From: Variovorax sp. SG517
GTDB taxonomy: Bacteria > Pseudomonadota > Gammaproteobacteria > Burkholderiales > Burkholderiaceae_C
Length of the DNA stretch: 64,000 nucleotides
Direction: 5' to 3'
Assembly (NCBI RefSeq): GCF_013376045.1
Contig: NZ_JABMJG010000005.1
Coordinates: forward strand, 256,080-320,079
Part shown: in pieces, positions 1-8,586 of the stretch
How positions within the stretch are numbered: position 1 is the first letter of the stretch
How the letters are laid out: every line of letters begins with the position of its first letter
Notes under the pieces: generated by a model
What the model saw: the letters and a program-made list of their open reading frames with translations, nothing else
Databases searched by the model: none
Told to the model about the DNA's origin: nothing
Translations under genes and position numbers: made by a program

Positions 1-1010
1 CCCACCATCAGCGCCATCACCGCGTTGGGCGGAATGCCCAGCGTCAGCAGCGGGATGAAGGAGGTCTGCGCGCCGGCGTTGTTGGCTGACTCCGGCGATG
101 CCACGCCGCGGATGTTGCCCTTGCCGAAGGGCACTTCGCCGGGGCGCATGCGGATCTTCTTTTCCAGCGCGTAGGAGGCGAAAGAAGCCAGCAGCGCGCC
201 GCCGCCGGGCAGGATGCCCAGTGCGGAACCCAGCGCCGTGCCGCGAAGCACGGCGGGGAGCATGCGCTTGAAGTCGTCCTTGGTGGGCCACAGGCCCTTG
301 ACCTTGTGCGTGAACACCTCGCGCTCGTCGTCGGGCTGCGAGAGGTTGCCGATGATCTCGCCATAGCCGAACACGCCCATGGCGATGACCACGAAGCCGA
401 TGCCGTCGGTGAGCTCCGGAATGTCGAAGCTGTAGCGCGCCACGCCGGAGTTGACGTCGGTGCCCACGATGCCCAGCAAGAGGCCCAGCACGATCATCGC
501 CACCGCCTTCAGCAGCGAGCCCGAGGCCAGCACCACCGCGCCGATCAGGCCCAGCACCATCAGCGAGAAATACTCGGCCGGGCCGAACTTGAAGGCCAGT
601 TCGGTCAGCGGCGGCGCGAAGGCGGCCAGGATCAGCGTGCCGACGCAGCCCGCGAAGAACGAGCCCAGGCCCGCGGCGGCCAGCGCCGGGCCCGCTCGGC
701 CCTGCCTGGCCATCTGGTAGCCGTCGATGCAGGTGACCACCGAGGACGACTCGCCCGGCAGGTTCACCAGAATGGCCGTGGTGGAGCCGCCGTACTGGGC
801 GCCGTAATAGATGCCCGCCAGCATGATCAGCGCCGATACCGGCGGCAGCGCGTAGGTTGCCGGCAGAAGCATTGCGATGGTCGCAACGGGTCCGATGCCC
901 GGCAGCACGCCGATCAGCGTGCCCAGGATGCAGCCGATCAGGCAGTACAGCAGGTTGGTGAAGGTGAACGCGACGCCGAAGCCGGTCGCGAGGTTGTTGA
1001 AGAGTTCCAT
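1..1010 (-). CDS. tctA: TctA-family large permease subunit of a tripartite tricarboxylate transporter (3' end missing)
   Basis: Large membrane subunit of a TTT carrier, which takes up carboxylates delivered by a periplasmic Bug/TctC receptor using an ion gradient. The 336 codons visible start MELFNNLATGF and show the family's glycine-rich helices (IGVLPGIGPVATIAMLLPAT near residue 40) and a PGESSSVVTCIDGYQMA segment; full-length TctA is about 500 residues, so the C-terminal third lies outside the window. The ATG at 1010 lies 13 bp after the tctB stop, with a purine-rich stretch upstream, so the two are co-transcribed. No receptor gene lies beside the pair here. Family assignment is firm; the substrate is unknown. 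Confidence 0.93.
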   Translation of the reverse strand, partial: MELFNNLATGFGVAFTFTNLLYCLIGCILGTLIGVLPGIGPVATIAMLLPATYALPPVSALIMLAGIYYGAQYGGSTTAILVNLPGESSSVVTCIDGYQMARQGRAGPALAAAGLGSFFAGCVGTLILAAFAPPLTELAFKFGPAEYFSLMVLGLIGAVVLASGSLLKAVAMIVLGLLLGIVGTDVNSGVARYSFDIPELTDGIGFVVIAMGVFGYGEIIGNLSQPDDEREVFTHKVKGLWPTKDDFKRMLPAVLRGTALGSALGILPGGGALLASFASYALEKKIRMRPGEVPFGKGNIRGVASPESANNAGAQTSFIPLLTLGIPPNAVMALMV

Positions 1011-1023
1011 GGCTGTGTTCTCC

Positions 1024-1512
1024 TCAACCCGAGATGAAGGTGGGCCACACCTGGATCTGCAGCTTGAGCGCCCAGATGAACGCCACGTAGCTGCCGGCCG
1101 CCAGGATGGTCGCGAGGATCAGCACGTCGCGCAGCTTGAAGTGCTCGCCCGCCATGCTGGAGATGATGGTGAGCGCGTAGATCGCGATGATCATTCCCAT
1201 GGCCGGCAGCCCGATGCTGGGCAGCCCGCCCAGCAGCACGCCGAAGGCCAGGTTCGCGCCGAGCACGAAGGCCAGCGGCTTCCAGGCCCACTTGCCGATC
1301 GGGTCGCCGTCGGTGGTCTCCACCACCATCGCCTGGAACATGATGATCGCGCCCAGCACCGCCAGCAGGATGCCCAGCATGAGCGGGAAGTAGCCCGGCC
1401 CCATGCGCGCGCCGTCGCCGATGGTGTAGGTGGTGGCGCCGATGGCGAAGGCGCCGCCCACGGTGGTGAACATGACTCCTGAAAAGAAGTCGGCCTGACT
1501 CTTTATGCGCAT
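1024..1512 (-). CDS. tctB: TctB-family small permease subunit
   Basis: Small membrane subunit of the same TTT transporter as the downstream tctA. The 162-residue product has four hydrophobic stretches (about residues 12-30, 42-62, 78-110 and 130-150), the usual TctB length and topology, and an N-terminal arginine/lysine-containing cytosolic start (MRIKSQADFFSG). The ATG at 1512 has an AGGAG-like motif a few bases upstream. TctB proteins diverge fast, so the call rests on topology plus linkage to tctA. It is first in the pair, and the 195 bp upstream should hold its promoter. Confidence 0.88.
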   Translation of the reverse strand: MRIKSQADFFSGVMFTTVGGAFAIGATTYTIGDGARMGPGYFPLMLGILLAVLGAIIMFQAMVVETTDGDPIGKWAWKPLAFVLGANLAFGVLLGGLPSIGLPAMGMIIAIYALTIISSMAGEHFKLRDVLILATILAAGSYVAFIWALKLQIQVWPTFISG

Positions 1513-1641
1513 GTCTCGCTCCTCTTGTTATGGAGGAAGGAGGGTCGATCCGCGGGCCTGACCGTTGGCTGACCAGCGCGGTACGAACAAATGCGTACCG
1601 CAGGGCAAGGGTTCTTCCCGGTTCGGGCGTTTTCCCCAATG

Positions 1642-1667
1642 AAAAAAGCTCCCGAAGGAGCTTTTTT
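1642..1667 (-). terminator. Rho-independent terminator of the RNA-binding protein gene
   Basis: A perfect stem (AAGCTCC / GGAGCTT around a CGAA tetraloop) is flanked by an A-run on the left and a T-run on the right, so it can work in either direction. It lies 40 bp past the stop of the minus-strand RRM gene and 130 bp ahead of tctB, which fits termination of the RRM transcript. Confidence 0.85.
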
Positions 1668-1707
1668 CATTCAAGGGCCCGAAGGCCCTGGAGGCAGGAG
1701 GGAGGGC

Positions 1708-2145
1708 TCAGTAGCCGCCGCGGCCACCGCCGCCGTAGCCACCACCGCCGCCACCGTAGCCGCCGCCACCGCTGCGGTCGCCGCCGTAGCCACCGCGGTC
1801 GCCGCCGTAACCACCGCCGCCGCTGCGGCCGCCACCACCGTAGCCGCCACCACCACCGCCGCCGTAGCCGCCGCCACCGCTGCGGGGGGGACGGGCTTCC
1901 ATCGGACGGGCTTCGTTCACCGTCAGGGCGCGGCCCTGCAGGGGCTGGCCGTTCATGGCTTCGATGGCTGCGAGTGCTTCGGCATCCGTGCCCATTTCGA
2001 CGAAGCCGAAGCCCTTCGAACGGCCGGTGTCACGTTCCATCATGACCTTTGCGCTGACGATCGAGCCGAATTCGCCGAAGGCTTGCTCCAGATCGTTGTC
2101 GCGGATCGAGTAGGCGAGGTTGCCCACATAAAGTTTCTTGCCCAT
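1708..2145 (-). CDS. Glycine-rich RRM RNA-binding protein
   Basis: Single RNA-recognition-motif protein of the small bacterial/cyanobacterial Rbp type, probably an RNA chaperone. RNP2 (LYVGNL, residues 5-10) and RNP1 (KGFGFVEM, residues 44-51) are intact. From about residue 88 to the end the chain is a low-complexity tail of GGYGG/GGGGR repeats with RG dipeptides, as in glycine-rich RNA-binding proteins. The ATG at 2145 is preceded by GGAGT at 7-nt spacing; a TTG one codon upstream is less likely. It is monocistronic, with a strong terminator at 1642-1667 and a long U-rich leader. Such genes are often cold-induced; that part is family knowledge, not seen here. Confidence 0.92.
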   Translation of the reverse strand: MGKKLYVGNLAYSIRDNDLEQAFGEFGSIVSAKVMMERDTGRSKGFGFVEMGTDAEALAAIEAMNGQPLQGRALTVNEARPMEARPPRSGGGGYGGGGGGGYGGGGRSGGGGYGGDRGGYGGDRSGGGGYGGGGGGYGGGGRGGY

Positions 2146-2336
2146 CAAGGGACTCCTATCAAACCAACAAAAAAAACAAAAAGCGATGGAGTCCCAGAAT
2201 CACAACAAACAAGAACTGCGCTGTGGCGCGAAACTGACCGATCACCGAATTACGTGCACGGGAGCCGCGGGGGGCCCACTGACACGTAGCGACGATTATC
2301 CCGCCCGAATTGCAAAAATTGCGGCGAAATCTTGCG
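2146..2336 (-). promoter_or_regulatory. Promoter and long U-rich 5' leader of the RRM gene
   Basis: On the minus strand a GATAAT -10 candidate lies at 2295-2300, with only a weak -35. The predicted transcript would carry about 140 nt of leader, ending in a T-rich stretch (2160-2180) just before the GGAGT ribosome site. Long U-rich leaders are typical of cold-shock mRNAs whose folding changes with temperature. The promoter position is inference. Confidence 0.4.
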
Positions 2337-2573
2337 TCATCGGGTAACTCCCGGGTCGGAAGGGCGGTTTCGCAACGGTTTCAGCAGGCCGGAAAGCCCG
2401 TTGTGGTCTATTTCATGCATCAGCGCGAGCAATCGGCCAATTTCTCCCGAGGGAAAACCCTCGCGTGCAAACCAGCTCAGGTAATTGCCGGGCAAATCGG
2501 CAATCAGCGTGCCCTTGTACTTGCCGAAGGGCATTTCGAGCGTCACCAGCCGCTGCAGGTCTTCGGGGTTCAT
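2337..2573 (-). CDS. DUF3820 (QSregVF_b-type) small protein
   Basis: A 78-residue soluble protein containing the MPFGKYKG motif and a following LPGNYLSWFAREGFP segment, the signature of the DUF3820 family (Pfam name: putative quorum-sensing-regulated virulence factor). The molecular function is not established. It starts at an ATG 7 bp after the yciH stop, so the two form an operon. The C-terminus (PLRNRPSDPGVTR) runs close to the RRM promoter region. Confidence 0.8.
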   Translation of the reverse strand: MNPEDLQRLVTLEMPFGKYKGTLIADLPGNYLSWFAREGFPSGEIGRLLALMHEIDHNGLSGLLKPLRNRPSDPGVTR

Positions 2574-2580
2574 CGCGTGC

Positions 2581-2976
2581 TCAGCCTCCTGCGCGCTTGA
2601 CCGTGTGGCCCAGCTTCGAGAGCGCGGCGATCACCGTCTCGCGGTGGTCGCCCTGGATCTCGATGACGCCGTCCTTCACCGTGCCGCCCGTGCCGCAGGC
2701 CGTCTTGAGCTGCTTGCCCAGCGCCAGCAGCGCCGCCGCGTCGAGCGCCACGCCCTTGACCACCGTCACGCCCTTGCCTTTTCTGCCCTTGGTCTCGTGC
2801 GATACACGCACAATGCCGTCGGTGGCCGGCGCGCGGGCCTGGCTCGCGAGTTCCTTGCAGCGGCACCGGGCCACGGGCTCGCCGCAGCCGGGGCACATGC
2901 GTCCGCCGCCGTCGGTGGAATACACCAGGGTGCTGCTGCCGGCCTGGCCGGCGCGCTGCTGTTTCATCGTCGACAT
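2581..2976 (-). CDS. yciH: YciH/SUI1-type translation initiation factor-like protein
   Basis: Bacterial homologue of eIF1/SUI1 that acts on initiator fidelity at the small ribosomal subunit. About 131 residues. The C-terminal half holds the SUI1 core (GRKGKGVTVVKG, then GTGGTVKDG and IQGDHRETV). The N-terminal half has a CPGCGEPVARCRC cluster, a likely four-cysteine zinc knuckle seen in several proteobacterial YciH proteins. The ATG at 2976 (MSTMKQQ) was chosen over an upstream in-frame start that would cut into the short divergent promoter with the helicase gene. It is first gene of an operon with the DUF3820 gene. Confidence 0.88.
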   Translation of the reverse strand: MSTMKQQRAGQAGSSTLVYSTDGGGRMCPGCGEPVARCRCKELASQARAPATDGIVRVSHETKGRKGKGVTVVKGVALDAAALLALGKQLKTACGTGGTVKDGVIEIQGDHRETVIAALSKLGHTVKRAGG

Positions 2977-3042
2977 CCGATACGCCTCTTCGTACTTTCT
3001 TTCGCTGGTTCCTGTTCTTCGCCTGCCGCGCTCATCAAACAC

Positions 3043-4311
3043 ATGTCATTCGATTCACTGGGCCTGTCCCCCGCGCTCGTGCAGGCTGCCGCCCGCCGTG
3101 GCTATGCCGCGCCGACCGCCATCCAGGCCGCGGCCATCCCCGCGATTCTGCAGGGCCGCGACCTGAGGGGCTCGGCGCAGACCGGTTCCGGAAAGACGGC
3201 CGCATTCTCCCTGCCGCTGCTGCAGCGCCTGGTTTCGGAGCGCCCGCAGGGCGCGCGCCGCGTGCGCGCCCTGGTGCTCGTGCCCACGCGCGAGCTCGCG
3301 GCCCAGGTCGGTGAGACTCTGCACGACCTGGCCCGGGACCTGCCCGAGCGCCCGAAGATCGTCACCGCCTTCGGCGGCGTGTCGATCAACCCGCAGATGA
3401 TGAGCCTGCGCGGCGGCGCCGACATCGTCGTCGCCACGCCGGGCCGGCTGCTCGATCTGGCGGACCACAACGCGCTGAGGCTCGACGGCGTGGCCATGCT
3501 CGTGCTCGACGAGGCCGACCGCCTGTTCGACCTGGGCTTCGCCGACGAACTCGGCCGCATCCTCGAACAGCTGCCGAAGCGGCGCCAGAACCTGCTGTTC
3601 TCGGCCACCTTCCCGGGCGCCATCCAGGCGCTGGCCGACGGCATGCTGCACGAGCCGGCCCTGGTCGACGTCCAGGGCGAGCCCGGCACCGCGCCCGACA
3701 TCGTGCAGCGCGTGATCGAGGTCGACCCCGGCCGCCGCACCCAGCTGCTGCGCCACCTGCTCAAGCAGCACGAGAACGAATGGGGCCGCGTGCTGGTCTT
3801 CGTCGCCACGCAGCATGCGGCCCAGACCGTGGCCGAGAAGCTCTACAGGAACGGCATCTACGCCGTGCCCTTCCACGGCGACATTGCGCAGGGCACGCGC
3901 GCCGACATCCTCTCGCAGTTCAGGCAGAGCCGCTGGGACGTGGTGGTCGCCACCGACCTCGCGGCGCGCGGGATCGACATCGCGCAGCTGCCCGTGGTCA
4001 TCAACTACGACCTGCCGCGCTCGCCCGCCGACTACATCCACCGCATCGGCCGCACGGGCCGCGCCGGCGAGAGCGGCCTGGCCATCAGCTTCGTGAGCGC
4101 GTCGACGCAGGCGCACTTCAGGGTGATCGAGAAACGCCACGGCCTGAAGCTGCCGCGCGAGCGCATCGAAGGCTTCGAGCCGGTGGAGGTGGCGCCGCCG
4201 CTGGTCGACGCGTCGGGCACGGGGGGCATCAAGGGCAAGCGGCCGAGCAAGAAGGACAAGCTGCGGGCGGCGGCGAAGGCCGCGCAGCCGCACGACGGCG
4301 AGGAATCCTGA
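3043..4311 (+). CDS. rhlE: DEAD-box ATP-dependent RNA helicase, RhlE type
   Basis: A 422-residue RNA helicase probably acting in ribosome assembly and RNA turnover. All motifs are present in order: AQTGSGKT (45-52), PTRELAAQ, ATPGRLLD, DEAD (about 155), SAT (about 187), ARGIDIA and HRIGRTGRAG (about 333). The N-terminus MSFDSLGLSPALVQ matches that of E. coli RhlE. A short basic, lysine-rich tail (KGKRPSKKDK) follows the helicase core and may hold RNA. It is transcribed divergently from yciH across 66 bp and runs convergently into the M20 gene with a 19-bp gap. Confidence 0.92.
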   Translation: MSFDSLGLSPALVQAAARRGYAAPTAIQAAAIPAILQGRDLRGSAQTGSGKTAAFSLPLLQRLVSERPQGARRVRALVLVPTRELAAQVGETLHDLARDLPERPKIVTAFGGVSINPQMMSLRGGADIVVATPGRLLDLADHNALRLDGVAMLVLDEADRLFDLGFADELGRILEQLPKRRQNLLFSATFPGAIQALADGMLHEPALVDVQGEPGTAPDIVQRVIEVDPGRRTQLLRHLLKQHENEWGRVLVFVATQHAAQTVAEKLYRNGIYAVPFHGDIAQGTRADILSQFRQSRWDVVVATDLAARGIDIAQLPVVINYDLPRSPADYIHRIGRTGRAGESGLAISFVSASTQAHFRVIEKRHGLKLPRERIEGFEPVEVAPPLVDASGTGGIKGKRPSKKDKLRAAAKAAQPHDGEES

Positions 4312-4330
4312 AGAAATCCCTCGTCGGGCG

Positions 4331-5728
4331 TCAGCCGATTTGGAAGGACGCCGGCGGATGCTTCGCCAGTTCCGCGAGGAGCAGCGTCCAGGCCCGCGTC
4401 CCTTGCCGGATCGACGCCAGCCTGAAGAACTCGTTCGGCGCGTGCACGTCCTCGTCGGGCAGGTTGAAGCCGAACATCAGCGTGTCGATGCCCAGCATCT
4501 CCTTGAAGATCGACGTCACCGGCACGCTGGCGCCGAGCCGCACGTGGATGGGGCGACGGCCGCTCTCGCGCTCCAGCACCGCCTCGGCCGCGCGCACCAG
4601 CGGATGGTGCGGCGCGAGGGTGGAGGCGGGCGAGCCGTCGTTCATTGCCACCACGTCGAGCGTGCAGCCCGGCGGGCAGTGCCGCTGCAGGTGGCGCAGC
4701 ACAGCGTGGATCACGGCGCGCGGGTTCTGCCCCGCGACGACGCGCGTCGTGAGCTTGGCCTGCGCCTCGCAGGGCACGATGGTCTTGCCGCCGCCGCCCG
4801 TATAGCCGCCCCACAGGCCGTTGACGTCGAGGGCCGGGCGCAGCGTGATGCGTTCGCGCGCCGTGTAGCCGGGCTCTCCATGCGCGCTGCCGCCGACGTC
4901 CGAGAAGAACGCGGCCTCGTCGTACGGGAACGCAGCGGTGTCTGCGCGCTGTCTTTCCGTGGGCGGCGCGGCGCCGTCGTGGAAGCCCTCGACCGCCACG
5001 CCGCCGTCGGCATGGTGCAGCGACGCGACCAGCCGCGCCATCTCGTGCAGCGCGTTGCGCACGCTGCCGCCGTAGCGGCCCGAATGCAGGTCCTTGTCGG
5101 CGGTGCGCAGCCGCACCTCCAGCTGCACGTTGCCGCGCGCGCCGGTGTTGATCGTCGGCACCTCCGCGCTCGCGCGTCCGCCATCGGCGGACAGCACCGC
5201 GTCGGAGCGCAGCAGCGCGCGATGGCGCTCGACGATGGTCCGCAGCGAGGGACTGCCCGTTTCCTCCTCGCCTTCGAGGAACACCTTGATGTTCACCGGG
5301 CAGCGGCCCTGCACCGCGAGGAACGAGGCGATCACCTCGAGCGCGATCGCGGTCGAGCCCTTCACGTCGGACGTGCCGCGCCCGTAGAGGCGGCCATCCA
5401 CCTCCGTCGGCTCGAACGCAGGCGTGCGCCACTGGTCCAGGGGATCGGCCGGCTGCACGTCGTAATGGCCGTACACCATCAGCGTGGGCCGGCCGGGTGC
5501 GCCGTTCCATTCGCCGTAGACGGCGGGCTCGCCGCCGCCGTCGAGCAGGCGCACGCCCGACAGGCCGATCCACTGCAGCCGCTCGACGAGGAAGCGCCGC
5601 GCCTCGTGCATGTGCGGCGCGAAGGACGGGTCGGCGCTCACGCTCGGGATGCGCAGGAAGGCCTTGAGCCAGTCCACGATCTCCGGCTGGCGGGCGTCGA
5701 GATGGTCGATGACGTGTCGTTCGTTCAT
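4331..5728 (-). CDS. M20-family dipeptidase (CNDP/ArgE-DapE group)
   Basis: Zinc metallopeptidase, probably a cytosolic dipeptidase; 465 residues, the usual length of the carnosinase-like group. Metal ligands and catalytic residues are visible: H88 and D90 in GHYDVQP, the aspartate in GRGTSDVKG, and the EGEEETGS pair that holds the catalytic glutamate. A dimerisation lid domain follows (about 200-330). The ATG at 5728 lies 28 bp after the esterase stop, as last gene of the Bug-esterase-peptidase operon. Context suggests hydrolysis of an imported amide or peptide; the substrate is not predictable. Confidence 0.88.
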   Translation of the reverse strand: MNERHVIDHLDARQPEIVDWLKAFLRIPSVSADPSFAPHMHEARRFLVERLQWIGLSGVRLLDGGGEPAVYGEWNGAPGRPTLMVYGHYDVQPADPLDQWRTPAFEPTEVDGRLYGRGTSDVKGSTAIALEVIASFLAVQGRCPVNIKVFLEGEEETGSPSLRTIVERHRALLRSDAVLSADGGRASAEVPTINTGARGNVQLEVRLRTADKDLHSGRYGGSVRNALHEMARLVASLHHADGGVAVEGFHDGAAPPTERQRADTAAFPYDEAAFFSDVGGSAHGEPGYTARERITLRPALDVNGLWGGYTGGGGKTIVPCEAQAKLTTRVVAGQNPRAVIHAVLRHLQRHCPPGCTLDVVAMNDGSPASTLAPHHPLVRAAEAVLERESGRRPIHVRLGASVPVTSIFKEMLGIDTLMFGFNLPDEDVHAPNEFFRLASIRQGTRAWTLLLAELAKHPPASFQIG

Positions 5729-5756
5729 GGGCGGGTCGATGCGGTTCGTTCTTCGG

Positions 5757-7442
5757 TCAGTACATCGGCGGGAACACGTCGGGCCCCCACAGCGTGTCGC
5801 ACTTGTGGGTGTGCTCGAACGCGTTGCTCGATGTCCTGACGGCGGTATAGGTGAACTCCATCAGCACGCGGTCCGAAGGACCCATGGAGCGCGGCCAGCG
5901 CGTCGCGACGCTGCGGCCGTCGCCGTTCGGGTCGCCGTTCTTCGCGAAGTTGAGCAGGTACGCGACCATCTGCGCCGACAGCGCCTTGCGCTGCGCCGTG
6001 GTGGCGGCGTCGGGCGCGGCACTGCCCGGGTCGAAGTAGGGGTAGGTGGGCAGTGAGTCGACCGTGCCGGTCAGGTAGTAGCTGTCCATGCCGTGCGCCG
6101 TGCCGTAGTAGAAGGCCGCGGGATTCGACGGAAACGACAGCTGCGGATCGGTCATCTCCCAGCCGTACACCGGCACCCACGCCGCGAGCGCGTCGCGCCG
6201 CGCGCTGTTGCCGCAGGCGTACATCGCGTCGCCCATGGCTCGCGCGATGCCTTGCGCCGGCACGGCGTAGTTGCCGATCGGATAGGCCGCCTCGATGGCC
6301 GTGGTGTCGTAGCCGGCCGGCGCGAGCCCGCGCAGGTACAGAGGGTAGTAGGCCGCGCTCAGCTTCGTGTCGACGAACAGCGTGCCCTCGTCGTACACGC
6401 CGCCGATCATCACCGGTACCTGGTTGAAGTTGCCGGTCGCGAAGGCGCGCGCGGGCACCTGCGTGATGACCTGCGCGTCCACCGTGGGACGCCACTTGAG
6501 CCCGCCCTGCGCGAGCAGCGCGGACACCGGCAGTGCGCGCAGGCAGGCCACCACGTCGGAGGCGCCGCCGCATCCGAGGTTCTGCACGGCGGTGTCTCCC
6601 ACCGCCAGCGAGGTGTCCATGCTGGGGTTCGAATACTCGGCCGCGCCGCCGCTTTGCATCACCGCGCGCTGGAACAGCCCCTTGGCCCTGGGCGATTGCA
6701 GCAGCGAGAAGCTCTGCGTCGCGCCCGCCGAGGTGCCCCACAGCGTGACGTTGCCCGCGTCGCCGCCGAAGGCTGCGATGTTCCTCTGCACCCAGCCGAG
6801 CGCGGCAAGCTGGTCCATCACGGCGAAGTTGCCGAGGCTGCCGTCCTTGTTGGCCGCGCGCAGCGCCTTGTTCGCGAGATAGCCGAGCGCGCCGAGCCGG
6901 TAGTTGATGCCGACCACCACCACGCCGCGGCTCGCCAGCGGGCTCGGGCCCATCTCGCCCGAACCCAGCGTGAACGCGCCGCCGTGGATGTAGAAGATCA
7001 CCGGCAGCCTGTCGCCTGCCTTCGTGCCGGCCGGCTTCCACACGTTCAGATAGAGACAGTCTTCGGCGATCGGCGACGACACCGCTCCCGGTGCCTGTGG
7101 GCATGCGTTGCCGAAGGCCTTCGCCTGCAGCGTCGCCGCGCGGGCGGCCGGCGGTTGCGGTGGCGCCCAGCGCAGCGCGCCCACCGGCGGCTGCGCGTAC
7201 GGAATGCCCAGGAACGACACGAGGCCGTTGCCCGCGTTGCCGGCGACCTTGCCTTCCGTGGTGACCGCGACCGTGGGGTCGTCCTGCGCGGGAGCGGCGG
7301 CCGGTGTCGGTGCCGGCGCGGGGCTCGCGGCCGGCGGCAGCCCGATGCCGCCGAAACCCGCACCGCCGCCGCCGCCACCGCCGCATGCGGAAAGCGACAG
7401 CGCGATCGCCAATGCCAGTGTGTTGATCTGTCTCGTCTTCAT
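5757..7442 (-). CDS. Type B carboxylesterase, predicted lipoprotein
   Basis: Alpha/beta-hydrolase of the carboxylesterase/lipase type B family, 561 residues. A signal peptide ends in an SLSAC lipobox, so the protein is probably lipid-anchored in the cell envelope; the cysteine is followed by seven glycines and a proline/alanine linker. The oxyanion segment (YIHGGAF) and nucleophile elbow (GTSAG, serine near residue 236) are intact, and a late HTHKCDTLWG segment probably holds the catalytic histidine. Gaps are 33 bp to the upstream Bug gene and 28 bp to the downstream dipeptidase. It may release a substrate outside the membrane for uptake via the Bug receptor; that is inference. Confidence 0.9.
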   Translation of the reverse strand: MKTRQINTLALAIALSLSACGGGGGGGAGFGGIGLPPAASPAPAPTPAAAPAQDDPTVAVTTEGKVAGNAGNGLVSFLGIPYAQPPVGALRWAPPQPPAARAATLQAKAFGNACPQAPGAVSSPIAEDCLYLNVWKPAGTKAGDRLPVIFYIHGGAFTLGSGEMGPSPLASRGVVVVGINYRLGALGYLANKALRAANKDGSLGNFAVMDQLAALGWVQRNIAAFGGDAGNVTLWGTSAGATQSFSLLQSPRAKGLFQRAVMQSGGAAEYSNPSMDTSLAVGDTAVQNLGCGGASDVVACLRALPVSALLAQGGLKWRPTVDAQVITQVPARAFATGNFNQVPVMIGGVYDEGTLFVDTKLSAAYYPLYLRGLAPAGYDTTAIEAAYPIGNYAVPAQGIARAMGDAMYACGNSARRDALAAWVPVYGWEMTDPQLSFPSNPAAFYYGTAHGMDSYYLTGTVDSLPTYPYFDPGSAAPDAATTAQRKALSAQMVAYLLNFAKNGDPNGDGRSVATRWPRSMGPSDRVLMEFTYTAVRTSSNAFEHTHKCDTLWGPDVFPPMY

Positions 7443-7475
7443 GGATGCACCTCTTCTTCCGAAAGGAAACGGGAC

Positions 7476-8462
7476 TCAGGGCGACTCGTAGCCGATGGTC
7501 TTGACGAGGTCGCGATAGCGCGCGATCTCGGCCGCATAGAACTTCTCGCCGGCCTCCAGGCTCATCGGCTCGAAGACGGTCTTGGCCTGCGACTCCAGCT
7601 GCGCGCGCGCCTGCGGGTTCTTCAGCGCGGCGGCGATCGCGGCGTTGAGCCGCTCGGCCACGGGCCTCGGCGTGCCCTTGCGCACCACGTAGGAGGTCCA
7701 GATGCCGAAGTCGAAGTCCTTCATGTCCTTGCTCTGCGCGCTGGTCTGCAGCGTGTCGAAGGGCGCGGGCAGCCGCCTGCCGGGCGACAGCGAACCGATC
7801 ACGCGCAGGCGGCCCTGCTTCACGTAGTCGGCGTAGAAGGCCTGGTAGGGCATGAATGCGAAGTCGATCTGCCCGCCGATCAGGTCCTGCAGGATGGGCG
7901 CGCCGCCCTTGTAGGGAACGTGCGTGACGGTTGCGCCCGTGCGCCTGGTGAAGAGTTCGCCCAGCAGGTGGTAGAGCGTGCCCGGGCCCGGCGTGCCGTA
8001 GCTCAGCGGCGCGTCCCTGCGCGAACGCGCCAGTGCCACGAACTCGTCGAGCGAATGGGCCGGCAGCTGGCTGTTGACCACCAGCACCAGCGGCGAGGTG
8101 GCCACCGGCGCGATCCACTGGAAATCCTCGGGCTTGTAGCGCGTGCTCCTGTTGACCAGCCCCGACAGGATCAGCTCGTTGGGCGATCCCTGGAACAGGT
8201 AGTGGCCGTCGGCCGGCGCGGCCAGCACCTTGGCCGCGGCAATGGCGCCGCTCGCCCCTGCGATGTTCTCGACGATCACCTGCCCGCCGAGCTCCTTGCC
8301 GACCAGGTCGTTCAGCGCCCGCGCAGTGAAGTCGCTGGCTGCGCCCGCCGGGTAGGGAACCATCATCGTGACGACCTTCGAGGGATAGGGCGCCTGTGCC
8401 TGTGCCACGGTGCCGCAGCCCAGGAAGACCAGCGTGCAGAGCCATCGATCGAACCGCTTCAT
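7476..8462 (-). CDS. Bug-family periplasmic solute receptor
   Basis: TctC/Bug-type binding protein of a tripartite tricarboxylate transporter system, 328 residues. The N-terminus (MKRFDRWLCTLVFLGCGTVA) is a Sec signal peptide, followed by the family start (YPSKVVTMMVPYPAGAASD) and the ligand-loop motif THVPYKGGAPILQDLIGGQ. It leads the operon with an esterase and an M20 dipeptidase and faces a LysR gene. No TctA/TctB pair is adjacent, as is usual for the expanded Bug families of Burkholderiales, so it must share a permease encoded elsewhere or act as a sensor. Ligand unknown. Confidence 0.92.
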   Translation of the reverse strand: MKRFDRWLCTLVFLGCGTVAQAQAPYPSKVVTMMVPYPAGAASDFTARALNDLVGKELGGQVIVENIAGASGAIAAAKVLAAPADGHYLFQGSPNELILSGLVNRSTRYKPEDFQWIAPVATSPLVLVVNSQLPAHSLDEFVALARSRRDAPLSYGTPGPGTLYHLLGELFTRRTGATVTHVPYKGGAPILQDLIGGQIDFAFMPYQAFYADYVKQGRLRVIGSLSPGRRLPAPFDTLQTSAQSKDMKDFDFGIWTSYVVRKGTPRPVAERLNAAIAAALKNPQARAQLESQAKTVFEPMSLEAGEKFYAAEIARYRDLVKTIGYESP

Positions 8463-8497
8463 GGGGAAATTCCTTGGTCCAAAGTAGTACGCGATGG

Positions 8498-8564
8498 ATG
8501 CTAGGAATCAGGGTTCTATCTGTCCAATGCATTGTTTTTGTAATTACCATGAGCTTCACTCATG
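8498..8564 (-). promoter_or_regulatory. Promoter and operator candidates between the Bug operon and lysR
   Basis: On the minus strand a -35-like TTGGAC (8522-8527) and a -10-like TAGCAT (8498-8503) are 18 bp apart. A perfect palindrome CAATGCATTG (8525-8534) overlaps the -35, and CATGAG-N5-CTCATG (8548-8564) lies just upstream. Two dyads in a 124-bp divergent gap fit recognition and activation sites for the adjacent LysR regulator. Confidence 0.5.
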
Positions 8565-8586
8565 TACATGACGAACACGGCCAGCC

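Noticed and set aside
1715..1890. Regular GCC/ACC-type repeats that could suggest a tandem repeat or CRISPR-like array
   Set aside because: The period is that of codons for GGY/GGG residues in the RRM protein's glycine-rich tail; there are no spacers.
6093..8504. An 800-codon open frame on the plus strand opposite the esterase and Bug genes
   Set aside because: It is the mirror of two well-supported genes, has arginine-rich composition and no motif.
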